From Paenibacillus sophorae (GTDB taxonomy: Bacteria; Bacillota; Bacilli; Paenibacillales; Paenibacillaceae): a stretch of 64,000 nt of DNA. Made by a program: the position numbers and the translations under genes. Location: contig NZ_CP076607.1 of NCBI RefSeq assembly GCF_018966525.1, positions 4,092,001-4,156,000 of the forward strand. The letters run 5' to 3'. Shown one piece after another: positions 32,027 to 40,804 of the stretch (the stretch's first letter is position 1; every line of letters begins with the position of its first letter). The notes under the pieces were generated by a model. The model had not been told where the DNA came from. It did not search any database and saw only the letters and a list, made by a program, of their open reading frames with translations.

Positions 32027-33346
32027 TTAGGTAACAAGCCCTTCCGTTCCATCGGATACCGGCTCTCCGTTATCTGTAGATCTGCCCCGCCAACTGTCGC
32101 TCTTCCCGCGCTCCACATCCACCTTCAGCAAAATCACGATACCTAGTCCGAAGAACAGCAGCAGAGAGAGTATCCCCATCCGGGAACTGCCGGTAAGCTG
32201 GCCGACCAGACCGAAGGCGAAGGGTCCGAAAATAGAAGAAAATTTGCTTGTAATGTTGACAAAGCCGAACAGCTCGCCCGTACGTCCCATGGGCATCAAA
32301 TCGCTCAGCATTGATCGTGAAATGGATTGGCTTCCTCCTTGGACAAGACCGACCATGACCGCAAGTACGTAAAAATGCGAGGTTTGGGTCATCCAGTAGC
32401 CGAGTGCCACGATGAGCACATACATGAACAGCGAAGCCAACAGCGTACGTTTCGCGCCGAACCGTACCGCCGCTTTTCCGAGCAGAAGGGTGCTGGGGAA
32501 GCCGACAAACTGCGTAATGAGAAGGGCCAGTATGAGATCGCTCGTCCCGATGCCGATCGTCGTTCCATAAATGGTCGCCATCAATATTATGGTATTGATC
32601 CCGTCATTGTAGAACCAGAAGGCCGCAATCAGCTTAAAGAGCTGAGGATAGCGCCGAATATCCCGGTAAGCCCCCGCAATGCGCTTAAGGCCGGATCGGA
32701 CATATCCCGCCTCGGTTAGTCCCGAAGCTTGACGCTCCAAATTCGGTACCCGGCGCATTACCGGCAGCGCAAACAGGAGCCACCACACCCCTACCGTAAC
32801 AAAAGACCAGCGCGTACCCGTCAGCCCGTCGCTTATTCCGAACAGTGAAGGCTTCTGAATCATCAGCAAATTCAGCGCTAGCAGAATGCCGCCACCCACA
32901 TAACCGGCCGCATACCCTTTGGACGAGATTTCGTCCCTTCGACCGGGGGGAACGAGATCGGGCAGCATAGAGTCATAGAAAGCATTGCCCCCTGAAAATC
33001 CAAGCGTTGACAATACAAGAAAAGCCGATGCCATCAGCCAGTCCCCTCTTTCCACCAAAGCGAAGCAGAGTGTAGACACGATACCAAGCAGCGTAAAGCA
33101 TGTTAAAAAGGTTGTCTTCCTGCCTGAAAGATCCGAAATTGCGCCAAGCAGCGGTGACAATATGGCGACAAGCGCCATACCGATGGCATGGGTATACGCC
33201 AAATAGGATGCCGCGGTTGTCTTGTCTAATCCGTCAGCCGCAACCGAACTGTAAAATACAGGCAGAACAGCTGCCAAAACCGTTGTGGCATAAGCGGAAT
33301 TGGCCCAGTCATACATAATCCACGCCCGAACAGCAGATTTATTCAC
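32027..33346 (-). CDS. MFS transporter, UMF1/Atg22-like family
   Basis: A 439-residue permease with about 12 membrane segments and the UMF1 family signature MYDWANSAYATTV at the N-terminus. LSPLLGAISDLSGRKT is the loop 2-3 MFS motif. The substrate is unknown; eukaryotic Atg22 members export amino acids from vacuoles. I chose the GTG at 33346, which follows AAAGGTGA; the upstream TTG at 33367 is less well placed. Confidence 0.85.
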   Translation of the reverse strand: MNKSAVRAWIMYDWANSAYATTVLAAVLPVFYSSVAADGLDKTTAASYLAYTHAIGMALVAILSPLLGAISDLSGRKTTFLTCFTLLGIVSTLCFALVERGDWLMASAFLVLSTLGFSGGNAFYDSMLPDLVPPGRRDEISSKGYAAGYVGGGILLALNLLMIQKPSLFGISDGLTGTRWSFVTVGVWWLLFALPVMRRVPNLERQASGLTEAGYVRSGLKRIAGAYRDIRRYPQLFKLIAAFWFYNDGINTIILMATIYGTTIGIGTSDLILALLITQFVGFPSTLLLGKAAVRFGAKRTLLASLFMYVLIVALGYWMTQTSHFYVLAVMVGLVQGGSQSISRSMLSDLMPMGRTGELFGFVNITSKFSSIFGPFAFGLVGQLTGSSRMGILSLLLFFGLGIVILLKVDVERGKSDSWRGRSTDNGEPVSDGTEGLVT

Positions 33347-33465
33347 ATCTTCACCTTTCCTCTCCAAAGCCCCGCTGCCCGATCAAACTGCTAGGAGCCC
33401 GGCATCTTTGTTTCTATTATACCGAATATATGGAGATGGAATGTTCAATAAATGTTCACGGAGTA

Positions 33466-33503
33466 TAAAATAATAAAAGCGGAGGATCGCTCCCCCGCTT
33501 TTA
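33466..33503 (-). terminator. Terminator of pduL
   Basis: Stem AAAAGCGG-AGG / CCCCCGCTTTT with T-rich tail on the minus strand. Confidence 0.75.
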
Positions 33504-33541
33504 TCATACATTATATGGATAATGGCCTGCTCAGGCTAAGC

Positions 33542-34114
33542 TTAGTCGATGATTTCAGCCGTATCGCCATTGCTTGCTCCTGCAGCATTCGCTTCGTCCG
33601 TATCGATATGCATATCGAGCGCAAAATTTTCAGATACGCGGGCAATTACGTTCTCCAGAACGAGGCCACGCTCTCCGCCAAGGCGCACTTTCAACAGCTG
33701 CTTGTCGGCAATGCCCCATTTCTCGGCATCGGAGGTATGGAAATGAATGTGACGTGCCGCCACAATAACACCCTTCTCCAGTTCAACTTCGCCTGCAGGT
33801 CCTTTCAGCGTAAGGCCAGGCGTTCCTTCAATGCTGCCGGATTCGCGTACAGGCGCCTTTACGCCGATTGCGAATGCGTCCGTACGGGAAATTTCAACCT
33901 GCGAGGCAGGACGCACCGGTCCCAAAATTCTGACTTTGTCGAATTTGCCTTTGCTGCCGATTACCGCAACGGTTTCGTTGGCAGCGAATTGTCCAGGTTG
34001 GGAGAGCGGTTTGAATTCAGTCAGCTGGTAGCCGGGTCCGAACAGCGCCTCCACATGTTCTTGCGTTAGGTGAATATGTCTAGCCGACACACCTACAGGT
34101 ACTGTCTTACTCAT
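33542..34114 (-). CDS. pduL: Phosphate acyltransferase PduL
   Basis: A 190-residue PduL-type phosphotransacylase that interconverts acyl-CoA and acyl phosphate. The two zinc-binding repeats are visible: VSARHIHLTQEHV at the N-terminus and AARHIHFHTSDAE near residue 120. No microcompartment genes or encapsulation peptide-like N-terminal helix are seen, so it is a stand-alone housekeeping type acting on acetyl-CoA or propionyl-CoA. Single gene with its own terminator. Confidence 0.92.
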   Translation of the reverse strand: MSKTVPVGVSARHIHLTQEHVEALFGPGYQLTEFKPLSQPGQFAANETVAVIGSKGKFDKVRILGPVRPASQVEISRTDAFAIGVKAPVRESGSIEGTPGLTLKGPAGEVELEKGVIVAARHIHFHTSDAEKWGIADKQLLKVRLGGERGLVLENVIARVSENFALDMHIDTDEANAAGASNGDTAEIID

Positions 34115-34183
34115 ACTTCAGTCACTCCTTGTATTTTCTCTATTATCTGTACAAGCCAAGGAACATTATACAACTATTTAACC

Positions 34184-34223
34184 AAAAATAAAAAGGAACC
34201 TGCTCATCTTCAGACTCCTTTTT
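34184..34223 (-). terminator. Weak terminator of the dipeptidase gene
   Basis: Short AAAAGGA / TCCTTTT stem with a T-rich minus-strand tail. Confidence 0.45.
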
Positions 34224-34267
34224 GGGAATAGTTCGTATTTTCGTCAATTCATTGAGACGCGCATCCT

Positions 34268-35269
34268 TCATTCAGTCTTTGGCCTGGAAGGCAGGTTGCT
34301 GGCCAAATAACTTACGGCATTCCCATACAACCACCCCTTTACCGATTCTTCGGAGTAATGACGCAGCAGCAGCTCCGCCAAGGCCGGATAGTGACCCGGA
34401 TGCTCCAAGCCTTTAACCCAGGAGTCGATGCCGTCAAAATCGGAGCCAAACATCAGATGCTTCTCTCCTCCAAGAGTACAGATATGCTCGATATGCCTTA
34501 AGAGATCATCTGGCTCGGCCTCTTTGCCATCGTTCACGAACCACGGGACAAAAGTAAGTCCCATACGTCCCTCTATGCTGATAACCGCCCTGATCTGCTC
34601 ATCTGTTAAATTGCGCGGATGAGCACAGATCGCTCTTGCGTTTGAATGGGAAGCGATAAAGGGACGCTTCGACAATTCCGCCAGCTCCCAGAATCCCGCC
34701 TCTGACAGATGTGAGACATCCAGCAGCATGCCACTTTCGTTGCACCACTCGACAAGCTCCCGGCCTTTTTCCGTAAAACCTCCATTTCGCTTCTCAAGCA
34801 CACCATCCGCCGCCCAGTTGGCGTAATTCCAAGCCAGTCCCAGAAAGCGTACGCCAAGCTCAAAGATCAGCTCCGCATAGAACAGATTTCCCTCCAAGCC
34901 GTCGGCTCCTTCAAGCGACAGCATTCCCCAACAGGGACCGCCAGCTCCCAGAGCATCAGCTAAACCAGCAGCTTCCTCCTTCCAGCGCAGCGGCCGAAGC
35001 CCACCCGTGTTCGCTACTTTGCTCCGGTAAAGTTCGATTTGTCCCAACACATGCTCAAACCGGGGGTTCCCCCACTTCTGCGACAAATATATGGCAAAGC
35101 ACTGCATACGCAAACCGCCCGCCCGGAGTCTCTCTCCGGTCACATCCAGCCGCGCATCAGCCGCAAAATCAATTGAGGGATTCTCCAGCATTTTGCTCAG
35201 CGCATCACAATGAAAATCCACTACCGGGAAATGTACTTGCTCCTGTTCCTGCGGTTTTCTTGGATTCAT
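34268..35269 (-). CDS. Membrane dipeptidase family (M19) dipeptidase
   Basis: A 333-residue zinc peptidase of the renal dipeptidase family. The metal ligand motif VDFHCD is at the N-terminus, LSLEGADGL holds the bridging Glu, and HLSEAGFWEL, ASHSNARAICAHPRN and GSDFDGID are typical of M19. No signal peptide is seen, so it is cytosolic, probably cleaving dipeptides or D-amino-acid-containing dipeptides. The ATG at 35269 follows AAGGAGG at a good distance. Confidence 0.92.
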   Translation of the reverse strand: MNPRKPQEQEQVHFPVVDFHCDALSKMLENPSIDFAADARLDVTGERLRAGGLRMQCFAIYLSQKWGNPRFEHVLGQIELYRSKVANTGGLRPLRWKEEAAGLADALGAGGPCWGMLSLEGADGLEGNLFYAELIFELGVRFLGLAWNYANWAADGVLEKRNGGFTEKGRELVEWCNESGMLLDVSHLSEAGFWELAELSKRPFIASHSNARAICAHPRNLTDEQIRAVISIEGRMGLTFVPWFVNDGKEAEPDDLLRHIEHICTLGGEKHLMFGSDFDGIDSWVKGLEHPGHYPALAELLLRHYSEESVKGWLYGNAVSYLASNLPSRPKTE

Positions 35270-35296
35270 CGGTCTGTCCTCCTTTTTCATCCAAAG

Positions 35297-35328
35297 CAAA
35301 AAGCCTGTCTACAGGCGTAAACAGGCTT
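35297..35328 (-). terminator. Terminator of spoVS
   Basis: 8-bp perfect stem AAGCCTGT / ACAGGCTT followed by TTTTTGC on the minus strand. Confidence 0.8.
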
Positions 35329-35348
35329 ACATTTTATTCTTCTATTTA

Positions 35349-35609
35349 TTATCTGGGCTCAACAATTAATTTAATGGCTGTGCGATCTTCCCCATCAATG
35401 ACAATGTCGGTAAAGGCTGGGATGCAAATCAGGTCGACGCCGCTGGGAGCGACAAATCCCCGGGCAATAGCAACAGCTTTGATCGCTTGATTCAGAGCCC
35501 CTGCTCCAATGGCCTGAAGTTCGGCCGCCCCACGTTCGCGAAGAACACCTGCTAATGCGCCGGCAACGGAATTCGGATTGGATTTAGCTGATACTTTTAA
35601 TACATCCAT
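35349..35609 (-). CDS. spoVS: Stage V sporulation protein S
   Basis: An 86-residue Alba-like protein needed for late sporulation in B. subtilis, very strongly conserved (starts MDVLKVSAKSNPNSVAGALAG). It lies downstream of ymdB as in B. subtilis. The ATG is preceded by GGGGAGG. A gap of 200 bases to ymdB allows its own (sigma-H type) promoter, though I cannot point to one. Confidence 0.97.
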   Translation of the reverse strand: MDVLKVSAKSNPNSVAGALAGVLRERGAAELQAIGAGALNQAIKAVAIARGFVAPSGVDLICIPAFTDIVIDGEDRTAIKLIVEPR

Positions 35610-35809
35610 AGTAAGTACCTCCCCTGGGATAAATAATGGTGTTCTTCCACTACTTTGATGTTATTCGCGTGCAAAAGAAAAATTCCTTCTTTTTGCGAAC
35701 CCCTTGCAGAAATTGGTACAAAAGATGCTGTTTAGCGATATAAAAAAGATCACACTTTTTCCCTAGCCGAAAAAACCTGCCCGAAATACCTAAATTCCAA
35801 CCTTTCGTC

Positions 35810-36604
35810 CTAATCCATTACCCACTCGTCTTCGCGCATTCGAATCTTTTCCAGACGCTTCGCTTTGCCGGTGTCCTCATCCAGCTCCACAAACAACCCG
35901 TGAAGCATCCATTTTCCTTCATCCACCACAAAACGGGACGGAAGCTGGGTAGTAAATTTGTAGAGTACCGCATCTTTTTCCATACCCAAAATTCCTTCTC
36001 TTGAACCAACCATGCCCGCATCTGTCAAATAAGCCGTCCCTCCGGGCAAGATTATGTCATCATTGCTCTGAACATGGGTATGTGTGCCTACGACAATCGA
36101 TGCACGTCCATCCATGAACCAGCCCATTGCTATTTTCTCGGATGTGGCTTCCGCGTGAAAATCGACTAGAATGCATTTGTGCTGGCTCCGCAGTTCTTCC
36201 ACAATCTCTTCACCAATCCGGAAAGGACAGTCGATAGCCGGCAAAAAGGTGCGCCCCTGCAAATTGACGATTGCCAGCTGCTTACCGTTTCCTTTGACCA
36301 CCGTGTAACCTTGGCCGGGTGTACCCGGAGGAAAATTGGCCGGACGTACCATACGCGGCTCATCATCGATAAATTCAAAGATGTTCTTGTTATCCCATGT
36401 ATGATTACCCATCGTGATCCCATGAACGCCCCAATTGAAAAATTCATTTGCAATTGCAGATGTAATGCCTCTTCCGGCTGCGGCATTTTCACCATTGACG
36501 ATAATAATATGCGGCTGGTATTTGCTCTTCAAGGAAGGAAGCGTTTCGCGCAGCGCTTTGCGACCGGTGTTGCCTACAATGTCGCCGATAAATAAAACCT
36601 TAAT
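35810..36604 (-). CDS. ymdB: YmdB-type 2',3'-cyclic nucleotide phosphodiesterase, apparent ATT start
   Basis: A metallophosphoesterase (TIGR00282/YmdB) that affects biofilm and motility programs and partners with RNase Y in B. subtilis. Motifs include INGENAA-type VNGENAAAGRG, TMGNHTWD and VVGTHTHVQ. The first standard start codon (TTG, 36532) would delete the N-terminal KVLFIGDIVGN strand with a metal-binding Asp. Reading from an ATT at 36604, which lies 8 bases after AGGAGG, restores that motif and gives 264 residues, the length of B. subtilis YmdB. The next upstream codons reach a stop (TAG) without any ATG, GTG or TTG. Confidence 0.88.
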   Translation of the reverse strand: MKVLFIGDIVGNTGRKALRETLPSLKSKYQPHIIIVNGENAAAGRGITSAIANEFFNWGVHGITMGNHTWDNKNIFEFIDDEPRMVRPANFPPGTPGQGYTVVKGNGKQLAIVNLQGRTFLPAIDCPFRIGEEIVEELRSQHKCILVDFHAEATSEKIAMGWFMDGRASIVVGTHTHVQSNDDIILPGGTAYLTDAGMVGSREGILGMEKDAVLYKFTTQLPSRFVVDEGKWMLHGLFVELDEDTGKAKRLEKIRMREDEWVMD

Positions 36605-36738
36605 GTTAATCTCCTCCTACTGTAAAAAACACCCAGTTGGTGTTCCTTTTGAAGCTGTCCTCGAATCCTTCTCTTGCGGTTGCTTTTCTTGCGGTATCAG
36701 GAAGCCGGGACGCCTAAGATTGCGCTTTCTGATATCTT

Positions 36739-36769
36739 AAAGAAAAGTGGCGCCTTAAAGGCGCCACTT
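36739..36769 (-). terminator. Terminator between rny and ymdB
   Basis: 12-bp stem AAGTGGCGCCTT / AAGGCGCCACTT with TTTTCTTT on the minus strand. Since ymdB follows, readthrough or a separate promoter is needed. Confidence 0.75.
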
Positions 36770-36781
36770 CTCTGATTATGC

Positions 36782-38323
36782 CTATTTAGCGTACTCAACC
36801 GCCCGTGTCTCGCGAATAACGGTGACCTTGATATGACCCGGGTAGTCCAGTTCATTTTCAATCGTCTTCGTAATATCGCGCGCCAGACGGAAAGCTTCGG
36901 CATCGTCGATTTTGTCAGGCTGCACCATTACGCGGACCTCGCGGCCGGCTTGAATCGCATATGACTTCTCGACGCCTTCGAAAGATTCGGAAATCTCCTC
37001 CAGCTTCTCCAGACGCTTGATATACGTTTCCAGCGTTTCCCGGCGCGCTCCCGGTCTTGCTGCCGACAATGCGTCAGCCGCACCAACCAGCATGGCGATA
37101 ACCGAGGTCGCTTCGGCATCCCCGTGATGGGAAGCAATGCTATTAATGACTACAGGATGTTCTTTATATTTCTTGGCAAGCTCCACGCCGATCTCGACGT
37201 GTGAGCCCTCCACCTCATGATCCAGCGCTTTGCCGATATCATGAAGCAGTCCCGCTCGTTTGGCTAGCACGATGTCTTCCCCAAGCTCACCGGCCATCAG
37301 CCCTGTCAAATAAGCAACCTCCATGGAGTGCTTCAATACGTTCTGACCATAGCTTGTACGGAATTTCAGTCGACCGAGAATTTTGATCAAATCCGGGTGC
37401 AGACCATGAACGCCAACCTCAAAGGTGGCTTGCTCGCCATATTCCCGAATTCGTTCATCCACTTCCTTACGCGATTTCTCGACCATTTCTTCGATGCGTG
37501 CCGGATGAATACGTCCGTCTGCCACCAGTTTCTCCAGTGCCGTACGGGCCACTTCCCGGCGAATCGGGTCAAATCCCGACAAAATAACAGCCTCCGGCGT
37601 ATCGTCGATAATAAGGTCAATACCGGTGAGGGTTTCCAGAGCACGAATATTCCGGCCTTCGCGCCCGATAATCCGACCTTTCATTTCCTCATTCGGAAGT
37701 GTAACGACGGATACCGTTGTTTCCGCCACATGATCGGCTGCGCAGCGTTGAATGGCGAGGGTAATGATCTCGCGGGATTTCTTGTCCGCTTCTTCCTTGG
37801 CCTGCTGCTCAATATCCTTGATCATCTGCGCGGTTTCATGCCGAACTTCCTGTTCCACATTGGAAAGAATAATGCTTCTGGCGTCTTCCATGCTCAAATT
37901 GGAGATACGCTCCAATTCAGCAACCTGATTTTTGTAAATAACATCGATTTGCTGCTGGGTTTCGTCAATTCGTTTCTCTTTGTTAGCCACTTGTTCTTCT
38001 TTTCGTTCAAGCGATTCCATTTTTTTATCCAGCGATTCTTCCTTTTGCAGCAACCGTCTTTCCTGACGTTGGATTTCATTCCGACGCTCACGAGTTTCTT
38101 TCTCAGCCTCGGTACGGATTCTGTGGACTTCGTCCTTGGCTTCCAATACCGTTTCCTTCTTCAGCGCCTCCGCTTCCTTCTTCGCGTTCTCCACGATTAC
38201 GGTAGCTGCCTGTTCCGCGCTGGAAATCTTAGCTTCTGCAAGGGATTTCCGAATAAAATAACCGAACCCAAAGAATAATGTCGCTACAACGAGAACGATG
38301 ATGACCCAGATCCAGGTGTCCAT
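36782..38323 (-). CDS. rny: Ribonuclease Y
   Basis: A 513-residue membrane-anchored endoribonuclease that initiates mRNA decay. An N-terminal membrane segment (about 4-24) is followed by a long coiled coil (25-200), a KH domain with GRIIGREGRNIRALE, and an HD domain (HSMEVAYLTG, LLHDIGKALDHE). The ATG at 38323 follows GGAGGTGA; an upstream GTG overlaps that site. ymdB lies downstream. Confidence 0.96.
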   Translation of the reverse strand: MDTWIWVIIVLVVATLFFGFGYFIRKSLAEAKISSAEQAATVIVENAKKEAEALKKETVLEAKDEVHRIRTEAEKETRERRNEIQRQERRLLQKEESLDKKMESLERKEEQVANKEKRIDETQQQIDVIYKNQVAELERISNLSMEDARSIILSNVEQEVRHETAQMIKDIEQQAKEEADKKSREIITLAIQRCAADHVAETTVSVVTLPNEEMKGRIIGREGRNIRALETLTGIDLIIDDTPEAVILSGFDPIRREVARTALEKLVADGRIHPARIEEMVEKSRKEVDERIREYGEQATFEVGVHGLHPDLIKILGRLKFRTSYGQNVLKHSMEVAYLTGLMAGELGEDIVLAKRAGLLHDIGKALDHEVEGSHVEIGVELAKKYKEHPVVINSIASHHGDAEATSVIAMLVGAADALSAARPGARRETLETYIKRLEKLEEISESFEGVEKSYAIQAGREVRVMVQPDKIDDAEAFRLARDITKTIENELDYPGHIKVTVIRETRAVEYAK

Positions 38324-38569
38324 CTGTTTCACCTCCTCGTTGGTTCCTCCAAGGCATTCCTTGGGATTGTGCAGTTGTCAAACTATCCGTTCATCACCAT
38401 ACAAAAAAACGGTAAATTCACCGATTGCCGAACTGCACATGATTCACATGCACACTGCCCGCCGCATCCGGCGATTACATTTCATATGAGTTGATACGCG
38501 AATCGTTTAGAAAAAGATGGCCTTTTTGGGAAGGAAAAAGGATTCTTATTTTATGCCGATTCATGTTAT
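38324..38569 (-). other. Long 5' leader of rny
   Basis: About 240 bases between the predicted start of transcription and the ATG, with no ORF of note. On the minus strand it contains a small CGGT-N6-ACCG stem followed by seven Ts (about 38405-38425) that could act as a weak attenuator. RNase Y autoregulation through its leader would fit, but this is inference. Confidence 0.4.
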
Positions 38570-38599
38570 ATTTTATTATTTATAAAAAGACATTGTCAA
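38570..38599 (-). promoter_or_regulatory. Promoter of rny
   Basis: Minus strand TTGACA (38594-38599), 18 bases, TAAAAT (38570-38575). Confidence 0.6.
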
Positions 38600-38630
38600 G
38601 AGAGCCAATCCTGGGCGCAAAGTCAAGGAG

Positions 38631-39365
38631 TCAGTCGAACTCGCAGAAGTCGTCCTCCGCTCCGTCCATGTCCGCGTCCTGCCATAGTGAATTAAGCACA
38701 CTTCGGACAATCTCGCCCGAAAATCCGCGTCTCATCAAAAAAGCGCCTGTCTTCCTTCTCTTGTCTGAAGTCTCTCCCTTGATCGTATTCCACTTCTTGC
38801 GTCCAAGCTCAAGTGCGCTCTGCCGCTCCTGCTCAGTGCTGATTCCATCCAGCGCATCGGCAATAACCGATTTGTCGATGCCTTTGCCGCGCAGCTCGTG
38901 ACGAACCCATAATCGACCCTTGCGATGCCCGGTTATCCGCTGCTCCGCCCACTGCTTCGCATACTGGGTATCGTCAATCAAACGTTCACGCCGCAGCCGC
39001 TCCAGCACTTCGGTAATTATAGCTTCCCCGATTTCCTTCTGCCGCAAACGTCTTGCCATTTCCATCCCCGTCCGCGGCTTCCGTTCCAAATAACGCAAAC
39101 CTTCGACATATGCCCGTTGCCGCTCATCGGCCAATACGATCTGCTGAAGGTCTTCCTTCGTGAACGCATTTTCCGAAATCATCCGGTACTTGATCATAAT
39201 ATCTTCATGGACGTTCAGACTGAATGTCCCGAAATGAATAATATAGCGGTGATCGGATTTTTGTTGACGTTCCACCCTGGTTATCGTCAGCAGTTCATGA
39301 TCAGGAAACTGTGAGAGCACATCTTCTTCCGGCTGCTCATCCTCATAATCAAGCTGTATTGTCAT
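38631..39365 (-). CDS. recX: Regulatory protein RecX
   Basis: A 244-residue RecX that modulates RecA filaments. It has the three-helix repeats typical of the family (LERKPRTGMEMARRLRQKEI, LIDDTQYAKQWAEQRI, LRGKGIDKSVIADAL). Location immediately downstream of recA supports the call. A terminator separates the two genes. It ends in an acidic tail. Confidence 0.93.
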   Translation of the reverse strand: MTIQLDYEDEQPEEDVLSQFPDHELLTITRVERQQKSDHRYIIHFGTFSLNVHEDIMIKYRMISENAFTKEDLQQIVLADERQRAYVEGLRYLERKPRTGMEMARRLRQKEIGEAIITEVLERLRRERLIDDTQYAKQWAEQRITGHRKGRLWVRHELRGKGIDKSVIADALDGISTEQERQSALELGRKKWNTIKGETSDKRRKTGAFLMRRGFSGEIVRSVLNSLWQDADMDGAEDDFCEFD

Positions 39366-39450
39366 GAGTGTGCATCCTCCCTCCTATTCGTATATCCGCC
39401 TTGATGCAGCGAAGGGAGCATCATTCCCGTATTCTTATTTTCCCCATATA

Positions 39451-39483
39451 AAAAGACGCCCTAATTTATAGAGGGCGCCTTGC
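39451..39483 (-). terminator. Terminator of recA
   Basis: Stem AAGACGCCCT / AGGGCGCCTT (one G-U pair) followed by TTTTTATAT on the minus strand. Confidence 0.85.
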
Positions 39484-39494
39484 TTCCAAAGGAT

Positions 39495-40556
39495 TTATTC
39501 GATTTCGAGCAGTTCCTGTTCTTCCTGCTTCTCTGCTTCGATCTCCGCTTCAGTTGGAGCAGCGACGATTGTAGAGAGATTGCTCGCTTCACGAATCTTG
39601 TTCTCGATGACAAGCGCCAAATTCTGATGTTCCTTCAGGAACTGCTTCGCATTCTCACGGCCTTGACCCAGCCGCTCACCTTCATAGGAGTACCATGCGC
39701 CGCTCTTGTTGACGATATCCATCTCCGTGCCAATATCGACAAGACTGCCTTCTCTGGAAATACCCTCACCGTACATAATATCGATATCCGCCTGTTTGAA
39801 AGGAGGCGCCACCTTGTTCTTTACAACCTTGATCCGCGTACGGTTACCTACTATATCATTGCCCATCTTAATACTCTCTACGCGGCGCACATCAAGGCGA
39901 ACCGTAGAGTAGAATTTCAATGCGCGGCCGCCCGGAGTCGTCTCGGGATTACCGAACATAACGCCGATCTTCTCGCGAAGCTGGTTGATAAAGATAGCAA
40001 TCGTCTTGGATTTGTTAATGGAGCCAGACAGCTTACGCAGAGCCTGGGACATCAGCCGTGCCTGCAAGCCGACATGGGAATCGCCCATCTCGCCTTCGAT
40101 TTCAGCCTTGGGAACCAGCGCCGCCACGGAGTCTACCACAATGATATCTACCGCGCCGCTGCGGACAAGCGCTTCTGCAATCTCCAGAGCCTGTTCGCCG
40201 GTGTCCGGCTGGGACAGCAGCAGTTCGTCAATGTTAACGCCCAGTTTGCTTGCATAGCTCGGGTCGAGTGCATGCTCCGCATCAATAAAGGCGGCTTGTC
40301 CTCCGGCCTTCTGAACCTCCGCAATCGCATGCAGGGCAACCGTTGTCTTACCGGAAGATTCCGGTCCGTATACTTCTATTATGCGGCCTTTCGGAAGTCC
40401 GCCGATTCCCAGAGCAATATCCAAAGCCAACGATCCGCTAGGCACGACCTCAACCTGCATATGAGTTGATTCGCCCAGCTTCATGATGGAACCTTTACCG
40501 AATTGCTTCTCTATTTGACGAAGCGCCATTTCAAGCGCTGCACGACGATCTGACAA
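39495..40556 (-). CDS. recA: Recombinase A
   Basis: A 353-residue RecA: Walker A GPESSGKTT, SQPDTGEQALEI, loop L2 region INQLREKIGVMFGNPE, and an acidic C-terminal tail. It performs strand exchange and LexA co-cleavage. It is preceded by a consensus-like promoter and a LexA box and followed by recX, the usual Bacillales order cinA-recA. Confidence 0.98.
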   Translation of the reverse strand: MSDRRAALEMALRQIEKQFGKGSIMKLGESTHMQVEVVPSGSLALDIALGIGGLPKGRIIEVYGPESSGKTTVALHAIAEVQKAGGQAAFIDAEHALDPSYASKLGVNIDELLLSQPDTGEQALEIAEALVRSGAVDIIVVDSVAALVPKAEIEGEMGDSHVGLQARLMSQALRKLSGSINKSKTIAIFINQLREKIGVMFGNPETTPGGRALKFYSTVRLDVRRVESIKMGNDIVGNRTRIKVVKNKVAPPFKQADIDIMYGEGISREGSLVDIGTEMDIVNKSGAWYSYEGERLGQGRENAKQFLKEHQNLALVIENKIREASNLSTIVAAPTEAEIEAEKQEEQELLEIE

Positions 40557-40612
40557 TCAGATCACATCCTTTTCACTGTTATAATATCAGAGAGCTAAAT
40601 CTTATATTAGTT

Positions 40613-40641
40613 ATTGTATCTTGTTTTGAAGTGTTTGCCAA
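40613..40641 (-). promoter_or_regulatory. Promoter of recA
   Basis: Minus strand TTGGCA (40636-40641), exactly 17 bases, TACAAT (40613-40618). Confidence 0.75.
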
Positions 40642-40650
40642 GCATTTTTT

Positions 40651-40664
40651 CGAACATACATTCG
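40651..40664. promoter_or_regulatory. LexA box upstream of recA
   Basis: CGAACATACATTCG, one mismatch from the GAAC-N4-GTTC core, lies about 10 bases upstream of the recA -35 box. SOS control of recA is expected. Confidence 0.65.
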
Positions 40665-40708
40665 TTTTTTTTCGCCATCCAGTCCACCCCTTCCTTTTAT
40701 TGTAAATA

Positions 40709-40750
40709 GAAAAAACAAAAACCGTGGCAAAGAAATACAATGCCACGGTT
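40709..40750 (-). terminator. Terminator of cinA
   Basis: 9-bp perfect stem ACCGTGGCA / TGCCACGGT followed on the minus strand by TTTTTGTTTTTTC. Confidence 0.88.
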
Positions 40751-40804
40751 CTTCCGTATGCTTTCATTATATAAGAGAAAAGCTGATCATTTCAAGTCTG
40801 AACC

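Noticed and set aside
33542..34114. PduL as sign of a bacterial microcompartment
   Set aside because: No shell proteins or diol/ethanolamine enzymes nearby; PduL also occurs as a stand-alone phosphotransacylase.
40579..40767. 62-codon minus-strand frame between cinA and recA
   Set aside because: It contains the cinA terminator, the recA promoter and the LexA box, so it is not a gene.
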